A stretch of 64,000 nucleotides of DNA. Source: Rhizobium sp. CF122. GTDB taxonomy: Bacteria; Pseudomonadota; Alphaproteobacteria; Rhizobiales; Rhizobiaceae. Below, one piece after another: positions 51,193 through 62,000 of this stretch; the stretch's first letter is position 1, and each line of letters starts with the position of its first letter. The stretch spans positions 186,001 through 250,000 of the forward strand of contig NZ_AKKA01000071.1 in NCBI RefSeq assembly GCF_000282035.1, in the 5' to 3' direction. Position numbers and translations under genes: made by a program. The notes beneath the pieces were generated by a model. It was not told where the DNA came from and searched no databases. It saw nothing but the letters and a program-made list of their open reading frames with translations.

Positions 51193-52077
51193 TCAGACCG
51201 CAGACGCCCCCGATGCCTCGCAGAGCCAAAGGCGGAAGGCCGCCATCGCCGGCGTCTCCGGGCGAGACTGCAGACGGGTCAGCCAATAGCTGCCCATGGT
51301 AACCGTGATGTCGAAGGGCTGGCGGATGGCCTCGGCAAGCAGAAGCCGGGAAAACATCAGTGGTGGCGCCAGGGCAACGCCGGCGCCCTGCAGCGCGGCC
51401 TCCATCATCGCAAGCGATGAATCGAAGACGATGTTTTTCAGCGGCGGCAGGTTCGCCTCCATCCCGGCAGCAGCAAACCATCGCGACCACTCATCGGCGC
51501 GATACGACCGCAGCAAGGTCTGCTTCAAAAGGTCGGCCGGCGAGTTAAGCTGCGTCGCGATCTCGGGAACGCAGAGCGCCGACAGCGGCGCCTCCAGCAG
51601 GCGCAACGCCTCGATCCCATGCCAAGCGCCCGAACCGAAGCGGACGGCATAATCCAGACCCTCGGCGGCGATATCGACACGGTTGTTGTTGGTCGAGAGG
51701 CGCAGATCAATAAAGGGATGCTGAGCCTGAAACGCTCGCAGCCTCGCAAGCAGCCAGCCAACGGCAAAGGTGCCGACAGCACCGACCCGAAGCACTTCGC
51801 GATAGTGTCCGCCCTCGAACTGCTCGAGCGTTCCGGCAATCCGGTCGAAGGCGTCGCGGAGCGCCGGCAACAGCGTCTCGCCCTCAGTGGTCAGCATCAG
51901 CCCGCGCGGCAGCCGCTCGAACAGCGTGACGTTCAGCCTCGTTTCCAGACCCTTGACCTGATGGCTGACGGCGGCCTGCGTCACGCACAGCTCGATCGCA
52001 GCCTTGGTGAAGCTGAGGTGCCGAGCGGACGCTTCAAAGGCACGCAGCGCATTCAGCGGCAAATGCGGACGAACCAT
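51193..52077 (-). CDS. LysR-family regulator, AmpR/GcvA-like
   Basis: A 294-residue regulator starting MVRPHLPLNALRAFEASARH, with helix-turn-helix in LSFTKAAIELCVTQAAVSHQVKGLE. The opening and NNNRVDIAAEGLDYAVRFGSGAWHG are typical of the AmpR/GcvA branch. It is divergent from a class C beta-lactamase gene with 215 bases between starts, the classical ampR-ampC arrangement. AmpR responds to cell-wall fragments and switches on ampC. The target gene here is frameshifted. Confidence 0.88.
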   Translation of the reverse strand: MVRPHLPLNALRAFEASARHLSFTKAAIELCVTQAAVSHQVKGLETRLNVTLFERLPRGLMLTTEGETLLPALRDAFDRIAGTLEQFEGGHYREVLRVGAVGTFAVGWLLARLRAFQAQHPFIDLRLSTNNNRVDIAAEGLDYAVRFGSGAWHGIEALRLLEAPLSALCVPEIATQLNSPADLLKQTLLRSYRADEWSRWFAAAGMEANLPPLKNIVFDSSLAMMEAALQGAGVALAPPLMFSRLLLAEAIRQPFDITVTMGSYWLTRLQSRPETPAMAAFRLWLCEASGASAV

Positions 52078-52292
52078 CGGATATCCAAATTATTCTAATG
52101 CCTCACGCTAGATATCGTCGTTTGAGATGGCCGTACAGGCCTCGTATACAAATCCCGCCTGACCCAACCCGCTTCGGCGAGAACTGCCGAAAACGCCGGA
52201 TTACCTCATATCTCAAGGCTTTTTGCATTGAATGTCCTAGCCGCGGCGAAGAGACCACGGCGATTCCACGAACCCGAGGCACGGTATCTGCT

Positions 52293-53476
<1,184 letters not shown>

Positions 53477-53968
53477 ACGCCCGCAGGTGGAGGATAAGCC
53501 CGCATGGCGCCTCCAACGTCATCAACCGGTTAGAACTGTTTTTGTCCACGCCGCGCAGATCGCTGCCATACTGAGATCGTCCCGTCGCGGATACACCGCA
53601 AGGCGTTGCGACGAGACGGGATCGGCGCCGAATGCGGAAGAAGGACGTAAGCTTCCGCATTCGGGGCTCGCAGAAAATGATCTCTCTCGGGGACGGCGGC
53701 GTGGCGCGAATGTTGCGTCGAGTGTCGCCCCGGACGTGCCTGTGCGGCACACAAGGCTGCCGGAGACGCGAAAGCGTCGGCCGGCGGATAAAGAGAGGTC
53801 GGAGTTGCGGGCACAAACCGCCGAACGGGGCGTTGGGAAGCGCCATATTGTTTTACTCCAGCGAGGCAATTTCCAGCGCCCCGTCCGAGCGAAATGCAGG
53901 ATCAAGTCACGAGCCAAAAGGATCGCGTGAAGGCGAAGACGTGTCCGCGCGACAGCGGCGATTGCAGG
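53477..53968. other. Intergenic region with a strong hairpin, no clear gene
   Basis: Roughly 490 bases between two genes that converge on this stretch. Both strands carry frames of up to about 180 codons, but none contains a familiar motif, and their arginine- and serine-rich composition is typical of chance frames in GC-rich DNA. The one clear element is the inverted repeat listed at 53629-53663. Confidence 0.5.
53629..53663. repeat. Perfect 12-base inverted repeat
   Basis: CGAATGCGGAAG (53629-53640) and CTTCCGCATTCG (53652-53663) pair perfectly across an 11-base loop. It resembles the palindromic units of dispersed intergenic repeats in rhizobia (RIME type), but a single copy in this window cannot show that. 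No T-run follows. Confidence 0.55.
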
Positions 53969-55336
53969 CTAAACCGCCTTCAAATCTCCGAGCAGTGTCG
54001 GGATCAGCTCAGACACCGTGGGATGGATCGGCACCGCCCATTTCAGCACCGGGTAGGGGGCCTTGGCATTCATCGCATCAATGAAACCGTGGATCGCCTC
54101 GTCGCCCTCGATCCCAAGGATCGCAGCGCCCAGGATCTGCTGTGTCTCAGCGTCGGCGATCACCTTCATGAAGCCCATGGTCTCGGCACGCTCATTGGCG
54201 CGGCCGACCCGGCTCATCGGCCGGGTCGAGATCATGATCTTGCGGCCGGAGGCGAGCGCTTCCTTCTCGGTCTTGCCGACACGGCCGAGCGGCGGATCGA
54301 TGTAAAGCGCATAGGCGAGGATGCGGTCACTGAGCTTGCGGTCCTCGCCGTCGAGCAGGTTGGCGGCGACGATTTCGAAATCGTTGTAGGATGTATGGGT
54401 AAAGGCCCCGCGGCCGTTGCAATCGCCGAGCGCCCAGATACCCTCGACATTGGTGGCAAGCTTGTCGTCAACGGTGATGTAGCCACGGCTGTCGGTAACG
54501 ACACCAGCCTTGTCGAGACCAAGGTCATCGGTATTCGGCGTGCGTCCGGTGGCAACAAGCACGTGGCTCGCCTCGATTGCCGGTTGACCATTGCCGATGC
54601 TGACCTCGATCCCATCGGCCGTCTTTGAGAATCCGATCCCGTCGGCATCCGTGTGCACGCCAATGCCTTCCGAGCGCAGGATATCGGCGATCGCGTCGGA
54701 GACATCGGCATCCTCGCGCGAGGCAAGTTTCGGGCCGCGCTCGATCACCGTCACCTCGGCCCCGAAACGGCGATACATCTGCGCGAACTCAAGCCCGATA
54801 TAGCTGCCGCCGATAATCGTCAGATGCGCGGGAAGCGTATCGAGATGGATGATCGAGGTGCTCGTGAGATAATCGATATCGCCGATACCGGGCATATCGG
54901 GAATGGTCGGCCGCGCGCCGACATTCAGGAAGATCTTCGGGGCCGTCAGCGTCTCGCCGTTGACGGTCACGGTATGGGCGTCCTCGAAACGGGCATGCCC
55001 ATAGATGACGGTCATGCCGTCCATGCCGGCAAACCAGTTGATCAGGCCGTTGCGGGCGTCCATCGTCACGGTTTCAGCACGCTTGCGCACCACCGACATG
55101 TCGATGCCCACGCCACCCGGGATCACCACGCCAAAGTCCGCACCGCGTCGCGCCACATGGGCGGCGCGGGCACTTGCCACCAGCGTCTTGGTCGGCATGC
55201 AGCCGGCATTGACACAGGTGCCGCCGAGGAACTTGCGCTCGATCAACGCCACCTTCATGCCCGTCGCGACCATGCGGGCGGCGAGGAAGGGACCGGACTG
55301 GCCGGCCCCGATGACGATGGCGTCAAAACCAGGCAT
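53969..55336 (-). CDS. FAD-dependent pyridine nucleotide-disulfide oxidoreductase (RclA/mercuric reductase-like)
   Basis: A 455-residue class I flavin disulfide reductase: FAD motif AIVIGAGQSGPFLAARM, redox-active pair GGTCVNAGCMPTKTL (Cys-x4-Cys, about 40-45), NAD(P) motif LTIIGGSYIGLEFAQMY, second FAD motif IWALGDCNG, and the dimer-interface HPTVSELIPTLL with the active-site histidine. It lacks the N-terminal metal-binding domain and C-terminal cysteine pair of true MerA and lacks lipoamide context. RclA-type reductases act against reactive chlorine or copper stress; that role is inferred. ATG 55336 overlaps the DUF4126 gene stop (TGATG). Confidence 0.87.
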   Translation of the reverse strand: MPGFDAIVIGAGQSGPFLAARMVATGMKVALIERKFLGGTCVNAGCMPTKTLVASARAAHVARRGADFGVVIPGGVGIDMSVVRKRAETVTMDARNGLINWFAGMDGMTVIYGHARFEDAHTVTVNGETLTAPKIFLNVGARPTIPDMPGIGDIDYLTSTSIIHLDTLPAHLTIIGGSYIGLEFAQMYRRFGAEVTVIERGPKLASREDADVSDAIADILRSEGIGVHTDADGIGFSKTADGIEVSIGNGQPAIEASHVLVATGRTPNTDDLGLDKAGVVTDSRGYITVDDKLATNVEGIWALGDCNGRGAFTHTSYNDFEIVAANLLDGEDRKLSDRILAYALYIDPPLGRVGKTEKEALASGRKIMISTRPMSRVGRANERAETMGFMKVIADAETQQILGAAILGIEGDEAIHGFIDAMNAKAPYPVLKWAVPIHPTVSELIPTLLGDLKAV

Positions 55337-55794
55337 CACACAGCTCCCACGATGATGAGCGCGCCGATGATCGCAACCGCATCCTCGATCAGCGCTGCCG
55401 GTGTATCTTTGCCGAAGGCGGCGGCAAGCTTACCACGAGCCGCCGCTCCGCCGAACGTGCCAACCGCGGCGCCGACGACACCCGCAATGAGCCCGCCGAC
55501 CAACGAGCCGCCGGAAGCGCCGATCGTGGCACCCGTCAGCGCGCCCATTATCAAGCGGGCCGCAAACTGCATGGGAACCTTGCGGGACGGGGTCGATGGC
55601 AGCTGGTCGGTAATCAACTCGACGACAGCAAGCAGCGTGAACACCCACGGCGTCCAGCGATATCCCATAAAGGCAAGGGGTGTCTGCGAAACGTCAAACC
55701 CGCCGAGAGCAGCCGCCCAGGCAACAGCAGCCGGCGCCGTCATCGCTCTGAGCCCCGCAATCATTCCAATCAGAAATGCAAGAAACAAAAACAT
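55336..55794 (-). CDS. DUF4126-family membrane protein
   Basis: A 152-residue protein with about four hydrophobic segments (FLFLAFLIGMIAGL; WTPWVFTLLAVVELI; the glycine-rich ATIGASGGSLVGGLIAGVVGAAVGTFGG; EDAVAIIGALIIVGAV). The segment AGLRAMTAPAAVAW is the DUF4126 signature. GGGGGA lies 7 bases before the ATG at 55794. It is translationally coupled to the downstream flavin reductase gene. Function unknown. Confidence 0.82.
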   Translation of the reverse strand: MFLFLAFLIGMIAGLRAMTAPAAVAWAAALGGFDVSQTPLAFMGYRWTPWVFTLLAVVELITDQLPSTPSRKVPMQFAARLIMGALTGATIGASGGSLVGGLIAGVVGAAVGTFGGAAARGKLAAAFGKDTPAALIEDAVAIIGALIIVGAV

Positions 55795-55888
55795 GTGCAA
55801 TCCCCCATGCCGCGCACAATTTAATCGCGGTCATGGGAGGCTGGCACATTGTCGCGCAGGTTTCAATTTGCGCGATGGTCGATACGGC

Positions 55889-57076
55889 TCAATTCGCAAA
55901 GGCGGCAATGCCGGTGACGGCGCGGCCGAGGATAAGGGCGTGGACGTCGTGGGTGCCCTCATAAGTGTTGACGACCTCGAGATTGACGAGATGGCGGGCA
56001 ATGCCGAACTCGTCGGATATGCCGTTGCCGCCCAGCATGTCGCGGGCAAGCCTCGCGATGTCGAGCGCCTTGCCGCACGAATTGCGCTTGACGATCGAGG
56101 TCAGCTCCACCGGCGGGTGCCCGTCTTCCTTCATACGGCCGAGCCTGATGCAGCCCTGCAGACCGAGCGAGATTTCCGTTATCATGTCGGCAAGCTTCTT
56201 CTGGATCAGCTGGTTGGCGGCGAGCGGCCGGCCGAACTGCTTGCGGTCCAGAACATATTGGCGCGCCTTGGCATAGCAGTCCTCGGCAGCGCCAAGCGCC
56301 CCCCATGCAATACCGAAGCGGGCCGAGTTCAGGCAGGTGAACGGACCCTTGAGGCCGGACACGTTCGGCAACAGGTTCTCTTCCGGCACGAAGACATCAT
56401 CCATCACCACCTCGCCGGTAATGGAGGCGCGCAGACCGACCTTGCCGTGGATCGCCGGCGCCGACAGGCCCCTCCAGCCCTTCTCCAGGATGAAGCCGCG
56501 GATGACACCGTCCTCGGTCTTGGCCCAGACGACGAAGACGTCAGCGATCGGGGCATTGGAGATCCAGGTCTTGGCGCCCGACAGGCTATAGCCGCCATCG
56601 ACCTTCCTTGCCCGCGTCACCATCGAGCCCGGATCCGAGCCGTGGTTGGGTTCGGTCAAGCCAAAGCAGCCGATCCATTCGCCGGTCGCAAGCTTTGGCA
56701 GATATTTCTGTTTCTGCGCCTCCGAACCGAAGGCATCGATCGGCACCATGACGAGAGACGACTGCACACTCATCATCGAGCGGTAGCCGCTGTCGACGCG
56801 CTCGACCTCGCGGGCGATCAGGCCATAGGCAACGTAGCCAAGGCCCGCCCCGCCATACTCCGGGGCGATCGTCGGTCCAAGCAGCCCAAGCTCACCCATC
56901 TCGCGGAAGATGTTCGGATCCGTCTTCTCGTGACGGAAGGCTTCGAGCACGCGCGGCACCAGCTTGTCCTGCGCATAAGCGTGCGCCGTCTCCTGCACCA
57001 TGCGCTCCTCGTCCGTAAGCTGCTCCACCAGCCGGAACGGATCGGCCCAGTCGAAGATCTCGCGGGTATGCTGCAT
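55889..57076 (-). CDS. gcdH: Glutaryl-CoA dehydrogenase (acyl-CoA dehydrogenase family)
   Basis: A 395-residue flavoenzyme that oxidises and decarboxylates glutaryl-CoA to crotonyl-CoA in lysine and aromatic breakdown. Landmarks: [39 protein letters not shown] (FAD-binding), the GKTW-like [18 protein letters not shown], and the ending [21 protein letters not shown] with the catalytic glutamate. [23 protein letters not shown] is typical of GcdH. GAGGAGGA abuts the ATG at 57082 and sits about 6 bases before the ATG at 57076, which is therefore preferred. A LysR gene lies upstream on the same strand. Confidence 0.93.
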   Translation of the reverse strand: MQHTREIFDWADPFRLVEQLTDEERMVQETAHAYAQDKLVPRVLEAFRHEKTDPNIFREMGELGLLGPTIAPEYGGAGLGYVAYGLIAREVERVDSGYRSMMSVQSSLVMVPIDAFGSEAQKQKYLPKLATGEWIGCFGLTEPNHGSDPGSMVTRARKVDGGYSLSGAKTWISNAPIADVFVVWAKTEDGVIRGFILEKGWRGLSAPAIHGKVGLRASITGEVVMDDVFVPEENLLPNVSGLKGPFTCLNSARFGIAWGALGAAEDCYAKARQYVLDRKQFGRPLAANQLIQKKLADMITEISLGLQGCIRLGRMKEDGHPPVELTSIVKRNSCGKALDIARLARDMLGGNGISDEFGIARHLVNLEVVNTYEGTHDVHALILGRAVTGIAAFAN

Positions 57077-57171
57077 GGTCATTCCTCCTCATTCCCCTGC
57101 TGGGTGCATCATCCTTCGGGCATAGACCCGCAGGTTGGAAGGGTCAACTCGCCACGAGATTTCGACGTCAC

Positions 57172-58092
57172 CTACCGTTTCGCCCATGGCGGAATGAACC
57201 TGACATCCTCGCCGACGACCGCTTCGCGCAGGAAATCGATGACCGCCCGCACCCGTGGCGACTGGCGAAGGTCACGATGACAGGTGATCCAGTAGTGCCG
57301 CCTGAGATCGATGTCGTCGGGAAGGACCCGTTCGAGTTCGGGGTAGCGACTGGCGAAGAAATAGGGAAGCACACAAAGCCCGAGGCCGTTTCGGGTTGCC
57401 GTCAGCTGCGCAAAGATGCTCGAGCTTTGAAACTGCGGCTTGATGCGCGGATGCACGTCGCCGAGATAGTCGAGGCCGGGCGCGAAAATCATTTCTTCGA
57501 TGTAGCTGATGAACGGATGATCCAACAGGTCGTCGCGGCAGGCAATGGGCGCGCTCCGGCGCAGGTACTCCTTTGAGCCATAGACCTGGAGATGATAGTC
57601 GGTGAGCTTGTCTGAGAAGTATGGTCCGCCCTTCGGCTCATCGAGAACGACAGTGATATCGGCCTCCTTGCGCGACAGCGACATGATCTGCTGGATCGTC
57701 ACCAACTCAAGCGACAAATTGGGATGGCTTGCCACGAACTGCGGCAGCACGCGCGCAAAAAAGAAATTGGAGAAGCCCTCCGGCGCGCTGAGCCGCACCA
57801 CCCCACGCTGCATCGTTGCGCCGTCGGTCAGATCGGCACGCAGCCGCTCTGTTTCCTGCTCCATCTTCTCGGCAGTCTCGACGAAGCGCGCGCCCATCGC
57901 CGTCATCACGTATCCGCGCGGGTTGCGCTCGAAGAGCTTGACCTTGAGAGCAAACTCCAGCCGGTCGATGCGACGCGAGACCGTCGCATGGCTGGTGCGC
58001 AATTGCCGCGCGGCGGTCGACAGCTGCCCGGTGCGAGCAACCGCCAGAAAGAACTGCAGGTCGTCCCACGTGAATTGCGGCGGATTGTTCAT
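57172..58092 (-). CDS. LysR-family transcriptional regulator
   Basis: A 306-residue regulator with helix-turn-helix in FFLAVARTGQLSTAARQLRTSHATVSRRIDRLE and effector domain from about 90 (RGVVRLSAPEGFSNFFFA). It belongs to the large LysR group whose DNA-binding part reads TWDDLQFFLAVARTG. It lies upstream of gcdH on the same strand with 95 bases between, and divergent from the Liv-type importer, so it could control either. The intergenic region carries a row of GAACAG half-sites. Confidence 0.9.
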   Translation of the reverse strand: MNNPPQFTWDDLQFFLAVARTGQLSTAARQLRTSHATVSRRIDRLEFALKVKLFERNPRGYVMTAMGARFVETAEKMEQETERLRADLTDGATMQRGVVRLSAPEGFSNFFFARVLPQFVASHPNLSLELVTIQQIMSLSRKEADITVVLDEPKGGPYFSDKLTDYHLQVYGSKEYLRRSAPIACRDDLLDHPFISYIEEMIFAPGLDYLGDVHPRIKPQFQSSSIFAQLTATRNGLGLCVLPYFFASRYPELERVLPDDIDLRRHYWITCHRDLRQSPRVRAVIDFLREAVVGEDVRFIPPWAKR

Positions 58093-58240
58093 GCGAGCCC
58101 CCTGCCGGCCCTGGCATCGCTTGGCCGCGCCATATTGGTCTTTCGTCTAATACGGCACAGGCTGCACCTCGCCGCGGTCTGCCCTAGGTTCCAACGAAAG
58201 CACCCTAACGATTTGCATTCATTGGGCCGGAGCCGCGACA

Positions 58241-58278
58241 GAACAGCGCTTCTGTTCAAAAACGAACAGATACTGTTT
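58241..58278. promoter_or_regulatory. Row of alternating GAACAG/CTGTTC half-sites
   Basis: GAACAG (58241-58246), CTGTTC (58252-58257), GAACAG (58264-58269) and CTGTTT (58273-58278) alternate in direction with centres 9 to 12 bases apart. This gives two or three overlapping palindromes between the LysR gene and the importer operon. A further GAACAG is at 58373. No gene lies in 58093-58414. Confidence 0.6.
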
Positions 58279-58414
58279 GGAATTAGTTGTAAAGCGGCCT
58301 TGCCTGATTAGTGCAATTCCATGATCGTAAGGGATGGGCTGGCGGCTTTGAGGAGGGTGGCTGGCCAAATTTGAACAGATCCGCATTCTGGCCAATCTCT
58401 GGGAGGAGAGGAAT

Positions 58415-59620
58415 ATGCGAAAGAATCTCATTGCGTCGCTGGCATTTCTGCTTGCAAGCAGTACCGCCGTACTCGCCGATGGTGCATCGGACGGCAAGGT
58501 GAAGATCGGCATCCTGAACGATCAGTCCGGTGTCTATGCCGATTTCGGCGGCAAATCCTCCGTCGAAGCAGCCAAGATGGCTGTCGAGGATTTCGGCGGA
58601 AAGGTGCTCGGCGTACCGGTGGAGATCGTCGATGCCGACCACCAGAACAAGGCCGACATCGCCTCCAACATCGCTCGTCAATGGTACGACACCGAGCAGG
58701 TCGACGCGATCATGGAATTGACCACCTCATCCGTAGCGCTCGCGGTTCAGGCCATTGCGAAGGAAAAGAAGAAGATCGACATCGTCACCGGTGCGGCGAC
58801 CACGGATCTGACCGGCAAGGCTTGCTCGCCCTATGGCTTCCACTGGGCCTATGACACGCATGCGCTCGCCGTCGGCACGGGCGGCGCACTCGTCAAGCAG
58901 GGTGGTGACAGCTGGTTCTTCCTTACGGCCGACTACGCATTCGGTTATTCGCTGGAACAGCAGACGAGCGATTTCGTCAAGTCCGCCGGCGGCAAGGTCG
59001 TTGGTTCCGTCCGCCATCCCCTGTCGAACCAGGATTTCTCATCCTTCCTGCTGCAGGCCCAGTCCTCCGGTGCCAAGGTGATCGGCCTTGCCAATGCCGG
59101 CCTCGATACCTCCAACGCCATCAAGCAGGCAGCCGAATTCGGCATCACCCAGGGCGGCCAGCATCTGGCGGCACTGCTCTTCACGCTGGCCGAAGTCCAT
59201 GGCCTCGGCCTCGATGCAGCACAGGGGCTGACGCTGACCGAAGGCTACTACTGGAACCTCGATGACAAGAGCCGCGAGTTCGGCAAGAAGTTCTTCGCCC
59301 GAACAGGCAGGATGCCGAACATGGTCCATACGGGCACCTACTCGGCCGTGCTTCAATACCTGAAGGCGATCCAGAAGGCCGGTACCGACGACACCGATGC
59401 CGTTGCCAGGCAACTGCATGAAATGCCGGTCGATGACGTCTTCGGGCGCGGCGGTACGGTCGGCCCGAACGGCCGCATGATCCATGACATGTACCTACTT
59501 CAAGTCAAGAAACCGGCCGACAGCAAGGAGCCGTGGGACTACTTCAACGTGCTGGCGACCATCCCCGGCAAGGAAGCCTATATCGATCCCGCCAAGAGCG
59601 GCTGCGCCCTGGTGAACTGA
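58415..59620 (+). CDS. Periplasmic binding protein, Liv type (family 4, Peripla_BP_6)
   Basis: A 401-residue secreted protein: signal peptide MRKNLIASLAFLLASSTAVLA, then VKIGILNDQSGVYADFGGKSS (the family opening), AVEDFGG and GVPVEIVDADHQNKADIAS. DYAFGYSLEQQ and GANAG-like KVIGLANAGLDTSN are typical. GGGAGGAGAGG lies before the ATG. It is first of a five-gene importer followed by a GMC oxidoreductase. Family 4 proteins bind branched-chain amino acids but also amides, urea, aromatic acids and alcohol-related compounds; the neighbour enzyme suggests the last type. Confidence 0.92.
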   Translation: MRKNLIASLAFLLASSTAVLADGASDGKVKIGILNDQSGVYADFGGKSSVEAAKMAVEDFGGKVLGVPVEIVDADHQNKADIASNIARQWYDTEQVDAIMELTTSSVALAVQAIAKEKKKIDIVTGAATTDLTGKACSPYGFHWAYDTHALAVGTGGALVKQGGDSWFFLTADYAFGYSLEQQTSDFVKSAGGKVVGSVRHPLSNQDFSSFLLQAQSSGAKVIGLANAGLDTSNAIKQAAEFGITQGGQHLAALLFTLAEVHGLGLDAAQGLTLTEGYYWNLDDKSREFGKKFFARTGRMPNMVHTGTYSAVLQYLKAIQKAGTDDTDAVARQLHEMPVDDVFGRGGTVGPNGRMIHDMYLLQVKKPADSKEPWDYFNVLATIPGKEAYIDPAKSGCALVN

Positions 59621-59624
59621 ACCG

Positions 59625-60407
59625 ATGGCGGTTTCCGCGACACAATCAAATGCGATGCCGCGGGTGGTGCTCTCCGCCCGTGGCCTGCGCCGCGATTTCG
59701 GCGGCTTCACCGCCGTCAAGAATGTCGATCTGGATGTTCACGATGCGAGTGTGCACGCCTTGATCGGCCCCAACGGCGCGGGCAAGACCACGGTCTTCAA
59801 CCTGCTGACGAAGTTCCTGCAGCCCACTGCCGGTACGATCACGCTGATGGACACGGACATCACCAAAACGGCGCCTGACAAGGTCGCGCGCATGGGGCTG
59901 GTGCGGTCGTTCCAGATTTCGGCAGTATTTCCGCACCTGAGCGTTCTCGACAATGTCCGCGTGGCACTGCAGCGGCCAAACAACCTGTCGACGCAGTTCT
60001 GGCGCCCGCTTTCGGCCCTTGACGAGTTGAACGCTCGCGCCGAACAGCTGCTGGCGAAAGTCGGTCTTTCCAAGGAGCGTGACGCGATCGCGGCTGATCT
60101 TTCCTATGGCCGCAAGCGTGTGCTCGAGATCGCAACGACGCTTGCCCTTGATCCACGGGTGCTTCTGCTCGACGAACCGATGGCTGGCATGGGGCACGAG
60201 GATGTGGGCGTTGTCTCGGCGCTGATCCGTGAAGTGGCGCGCGACCGCGCCGTTCTGATGGTCGAGCACAATCTGTCTGTCGTCGCAAACATCTGCCAGC
60301 ATGTGACCGTGCTGCAGCGTGGAGAAATCCTTGCCGAGGGCGATTACGCGACGGTCAGCGCCGATGCGCGGGTGCGCCAGGCCTACATGGGCTCAGAGGA
60401 GGGTTGA
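59625..60407 (+). CDS. Liv-type ABC transporter ATPase (LivG family)
   Basis: A 260-residue ATPase: Walker A GPNGAGKTT (about 45-53), LivG-type FQISAVFPHLSVLDNVRVALQ, the signature region DLSYGRKRVLEIATTLALDP (LSYG replaces LSGG, common in LivG), Walker B VLLLDEPMAGMG and MVEHNLSVV. It starts four bases after the binding-protein stop. Its stop overlaps the next gene start by one base. Confidence 0.92.
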   Translation: MAVSATQSNAMPRVVLSARGLRRDFGGFTAVKNVDLDVHDASVHALIGPNGAGKTTVFNLLTKFLQPTAGTITLMDTDITKTAPDKVARMGLVRSFQISAVFPHLSVLDNVRVALQRPNNLSTQFWRPLSALDELNARAEQLLAKVGLSKERDAIAADLSYGRKRVLEIATTLALDPRVLLLDEPMAGMGHEDVGVVSALIREVARDRAVLMVEHNLSVVANICQHVTVLQRGEILAEGDYATVSADARVRQAYMGSEEG

Positions 60408-61108
60408 TGACGACACTTCTGGAAGTCCAGGGGCTCAACGCCTGGTATGGCGAAAGCCACATACTGCACGGCGTCAACATGCGTATCGCCGAAGGCGAGA
60501 CGATTACCATCCTTGGCCGCAACGGCGTCGGAAAGACGACGACACTGCGCACCATCACTGGCATCGTGCGCGCCCGCAAGGGCAAGCTGACTTTTGCCGG
60601 CGAGGACATGATGCATGTGCCGTTGCACAAGACGGCACACCGGGGCATCGGCTTCGTACCGGAGGAGCGGGGCATATTCGCGACGCTGACGGTGTCCGAG
60701 AATCTGATGCTGCCGCCGGTCGTTGCCTCCGGCGGCATGACCGTCGACGAAATCTACGAGCTGTTTCCAAATCTCTACGAACGCCGCAACAGTCCGGGCA
60801 CGAAGCTGTCGGGCGGTGAACAGCAGATGCTGGCGATTGCCCGCATTTTGCGCACCGGCGTTCGCATGCTCCTGCTTGACGAACCCACCGAGGGGCTTGC
60901 GCCCGTCATCGTCCAGCGCATCGGCGAAGTCCTGAAGCAACTGAAGGAACGCGGCATGACAATCCTGCTCGTCGAGCAGAATTTCCGCTTCGCTAGCCGG
61001 ATCGCCGATCGCTTCTATCTTATGGACCACGGACAGATGGTGTCAGAGTTCCCGGCGGGCGAATTACCCGATCGGATGGATACGTTGCACAAGGTTCTGG
61101 GAGTGTGA
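60407..61108 (+). CDS. Liv-type ABC transporter ATPase (LivF family)
   Basis: A 233-residue ATPase: LNAWYGESHILHGVNM at the start, Walker A GRNGVGKTT, GFVPEERGIFATLTVSENL (LivF hallmark), signature LSGGEQQMLAIARIL, Walker B MLLLDEPTEGLAP and LVEQNFRFA. The ATG at 60407 shares a base with the LivG-type stop (TGATG); GAGGAGGG lies just upstream. Confidence 0.94.
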   Translation: MTTLLEVQGLNAWYGESHILHGVNMRIAEGETITILGRNGVGKTTTLRTITGIVRARKGKLTFAGEDMMHVPLHKTAHRGIGFVPEERGIFATLTVSENLMLPPVVASGGMTVDEIYELFPNLYERRNSPGTKLSGGEQQMLAIARILRTGVRMLLLDEPTEGLAPVIVQRIGEVLKQLKERGMTILLVEQNFRFASRIADRFYLMDHGQMVSEFPAGELPDRMDTLHKVLGV

Positions 61109-61112
61109 TCTG

Positions 61113-62000
61113 ATGACGATGATCTTCGGCATTCCCCTGCAGGCGTTCATGGGCCAATTGTTGATCGGCCTGATCAACGGTTCGTTCTACGCTCTCCTCA
61201 GTCTCGGGCTCGCCATTATCTTCGGTCTGTTGCGGGTCATCAATTTCGCGCACGGCGCGCAGTATATGCTCGGTGCCTTCGCCGCCTACCTTCTGCTTGC
61301 TTACGCCGGCATCGGCTATTGGCCGTCGCTGATCCTGGCGCCCGTCATTGTCGGCTTTGCCGGCGCGGTGATCGAGCGACTGTTCCTTCGCCGGCTCTAC
61401 GACCTCGATCCGCTGTACGGCCTGCTCTTCACCTTCGGGCTCGCACTCGCCGTGGAGGGCACCTTCCGCTACCTTTATGGCTCTTCCGGGCAGCCCTATG
61501 CGCAACCCGCCGCTCTTGCCGGTGCGGTCAATCTCGGCTTCATGTTCCTGCCGATCTATCGCGGCTGGGTCGTGGTCGTGTCGCTTGTCGTCTGCCTTGG
61601 CACCTGGCTCCTGATCGAGAAGACGAAGCTCGGTGCCTATCTGAGGGCCGCCACCGAGAATGCGACCCTTGTCCAGGCATTCGGCGTCAACGTGCCGGTC
61701 CTCTTGACATTGACCTATGCGCTTGGAGCCGGTCTCGCGGCCTTTGCGGGCGTGCTGGCCGCACCGATCTATCAGGTGTCGCCGCTGATGGGCTCCAGCA
61801 TGATCATCGTCGTCTTCGCCGTCGTCGTGGTCGGCGGCATGGGCTCGATCATGGGGGCGATCATCACCGGCTACGTACTCGGTATTGCCGAAGGTCTCAC
61901 CAAGGTCTTCTATCCCGAAGCTTCCAACATCGTGATCTTCGTCATCATGGCGATTGTTCTTCTCATCAGGCCTGCGGGCCTCTTCGGCCGGGATGCATGA
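61113..62000 (+). CDS. Liv-type ABC transporter permease (LivH family)
   Basis: A 295-residue membrane protein with eight or so helices. Landmarks: GLINGSFYALLSLGLAIIFGLLRVINFAHGAQYMLGAF (LivH signature), the EAA-like block LRAATENATLVQAFGVNVP, and FAVVVVGGMGSIMGAIITGYVLGIAEG. It starts five bases after the LivF-type stop and overlaps the next permease by four bases. Confidence 0.94.
   Translation: MTMIFGIPLQAFMGQLLIGLINGSFYALLSLGLAIIFGLLRVINFAHGAQYMLGAFAAYLLLAYAGIGYWPSLILAPVIVGFAGAVIERLFLRRLYDLDPLYGLLFTFGLALAVEGTFRYLYGSSGQPYAQPAALAGAVNLGFMFLPIYRGWVVVVSLVVCLGTWLLIEKTKLGAYLRAATENATLVQAFGVNVPVLLTLTYALGAGLAAFAGVLAAPIYQVSPLMGSSMIIVVFAVVVVGGMGSIMGAIITGYVLGIAEGLTKVFYPEASNIVIFVIMAIVLLIRPAGLFGRDA

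Noticed and set aside
54653..57280. Very long plus-strand open frame (875 codons) across the flavin reductase and glutaryl-CoA dehydrogenase genes
   Set aside because: It lies antisense to two clearly recognisable genes, has a composition typical of antisense frames in GC-rich DNA, and shows no motif.
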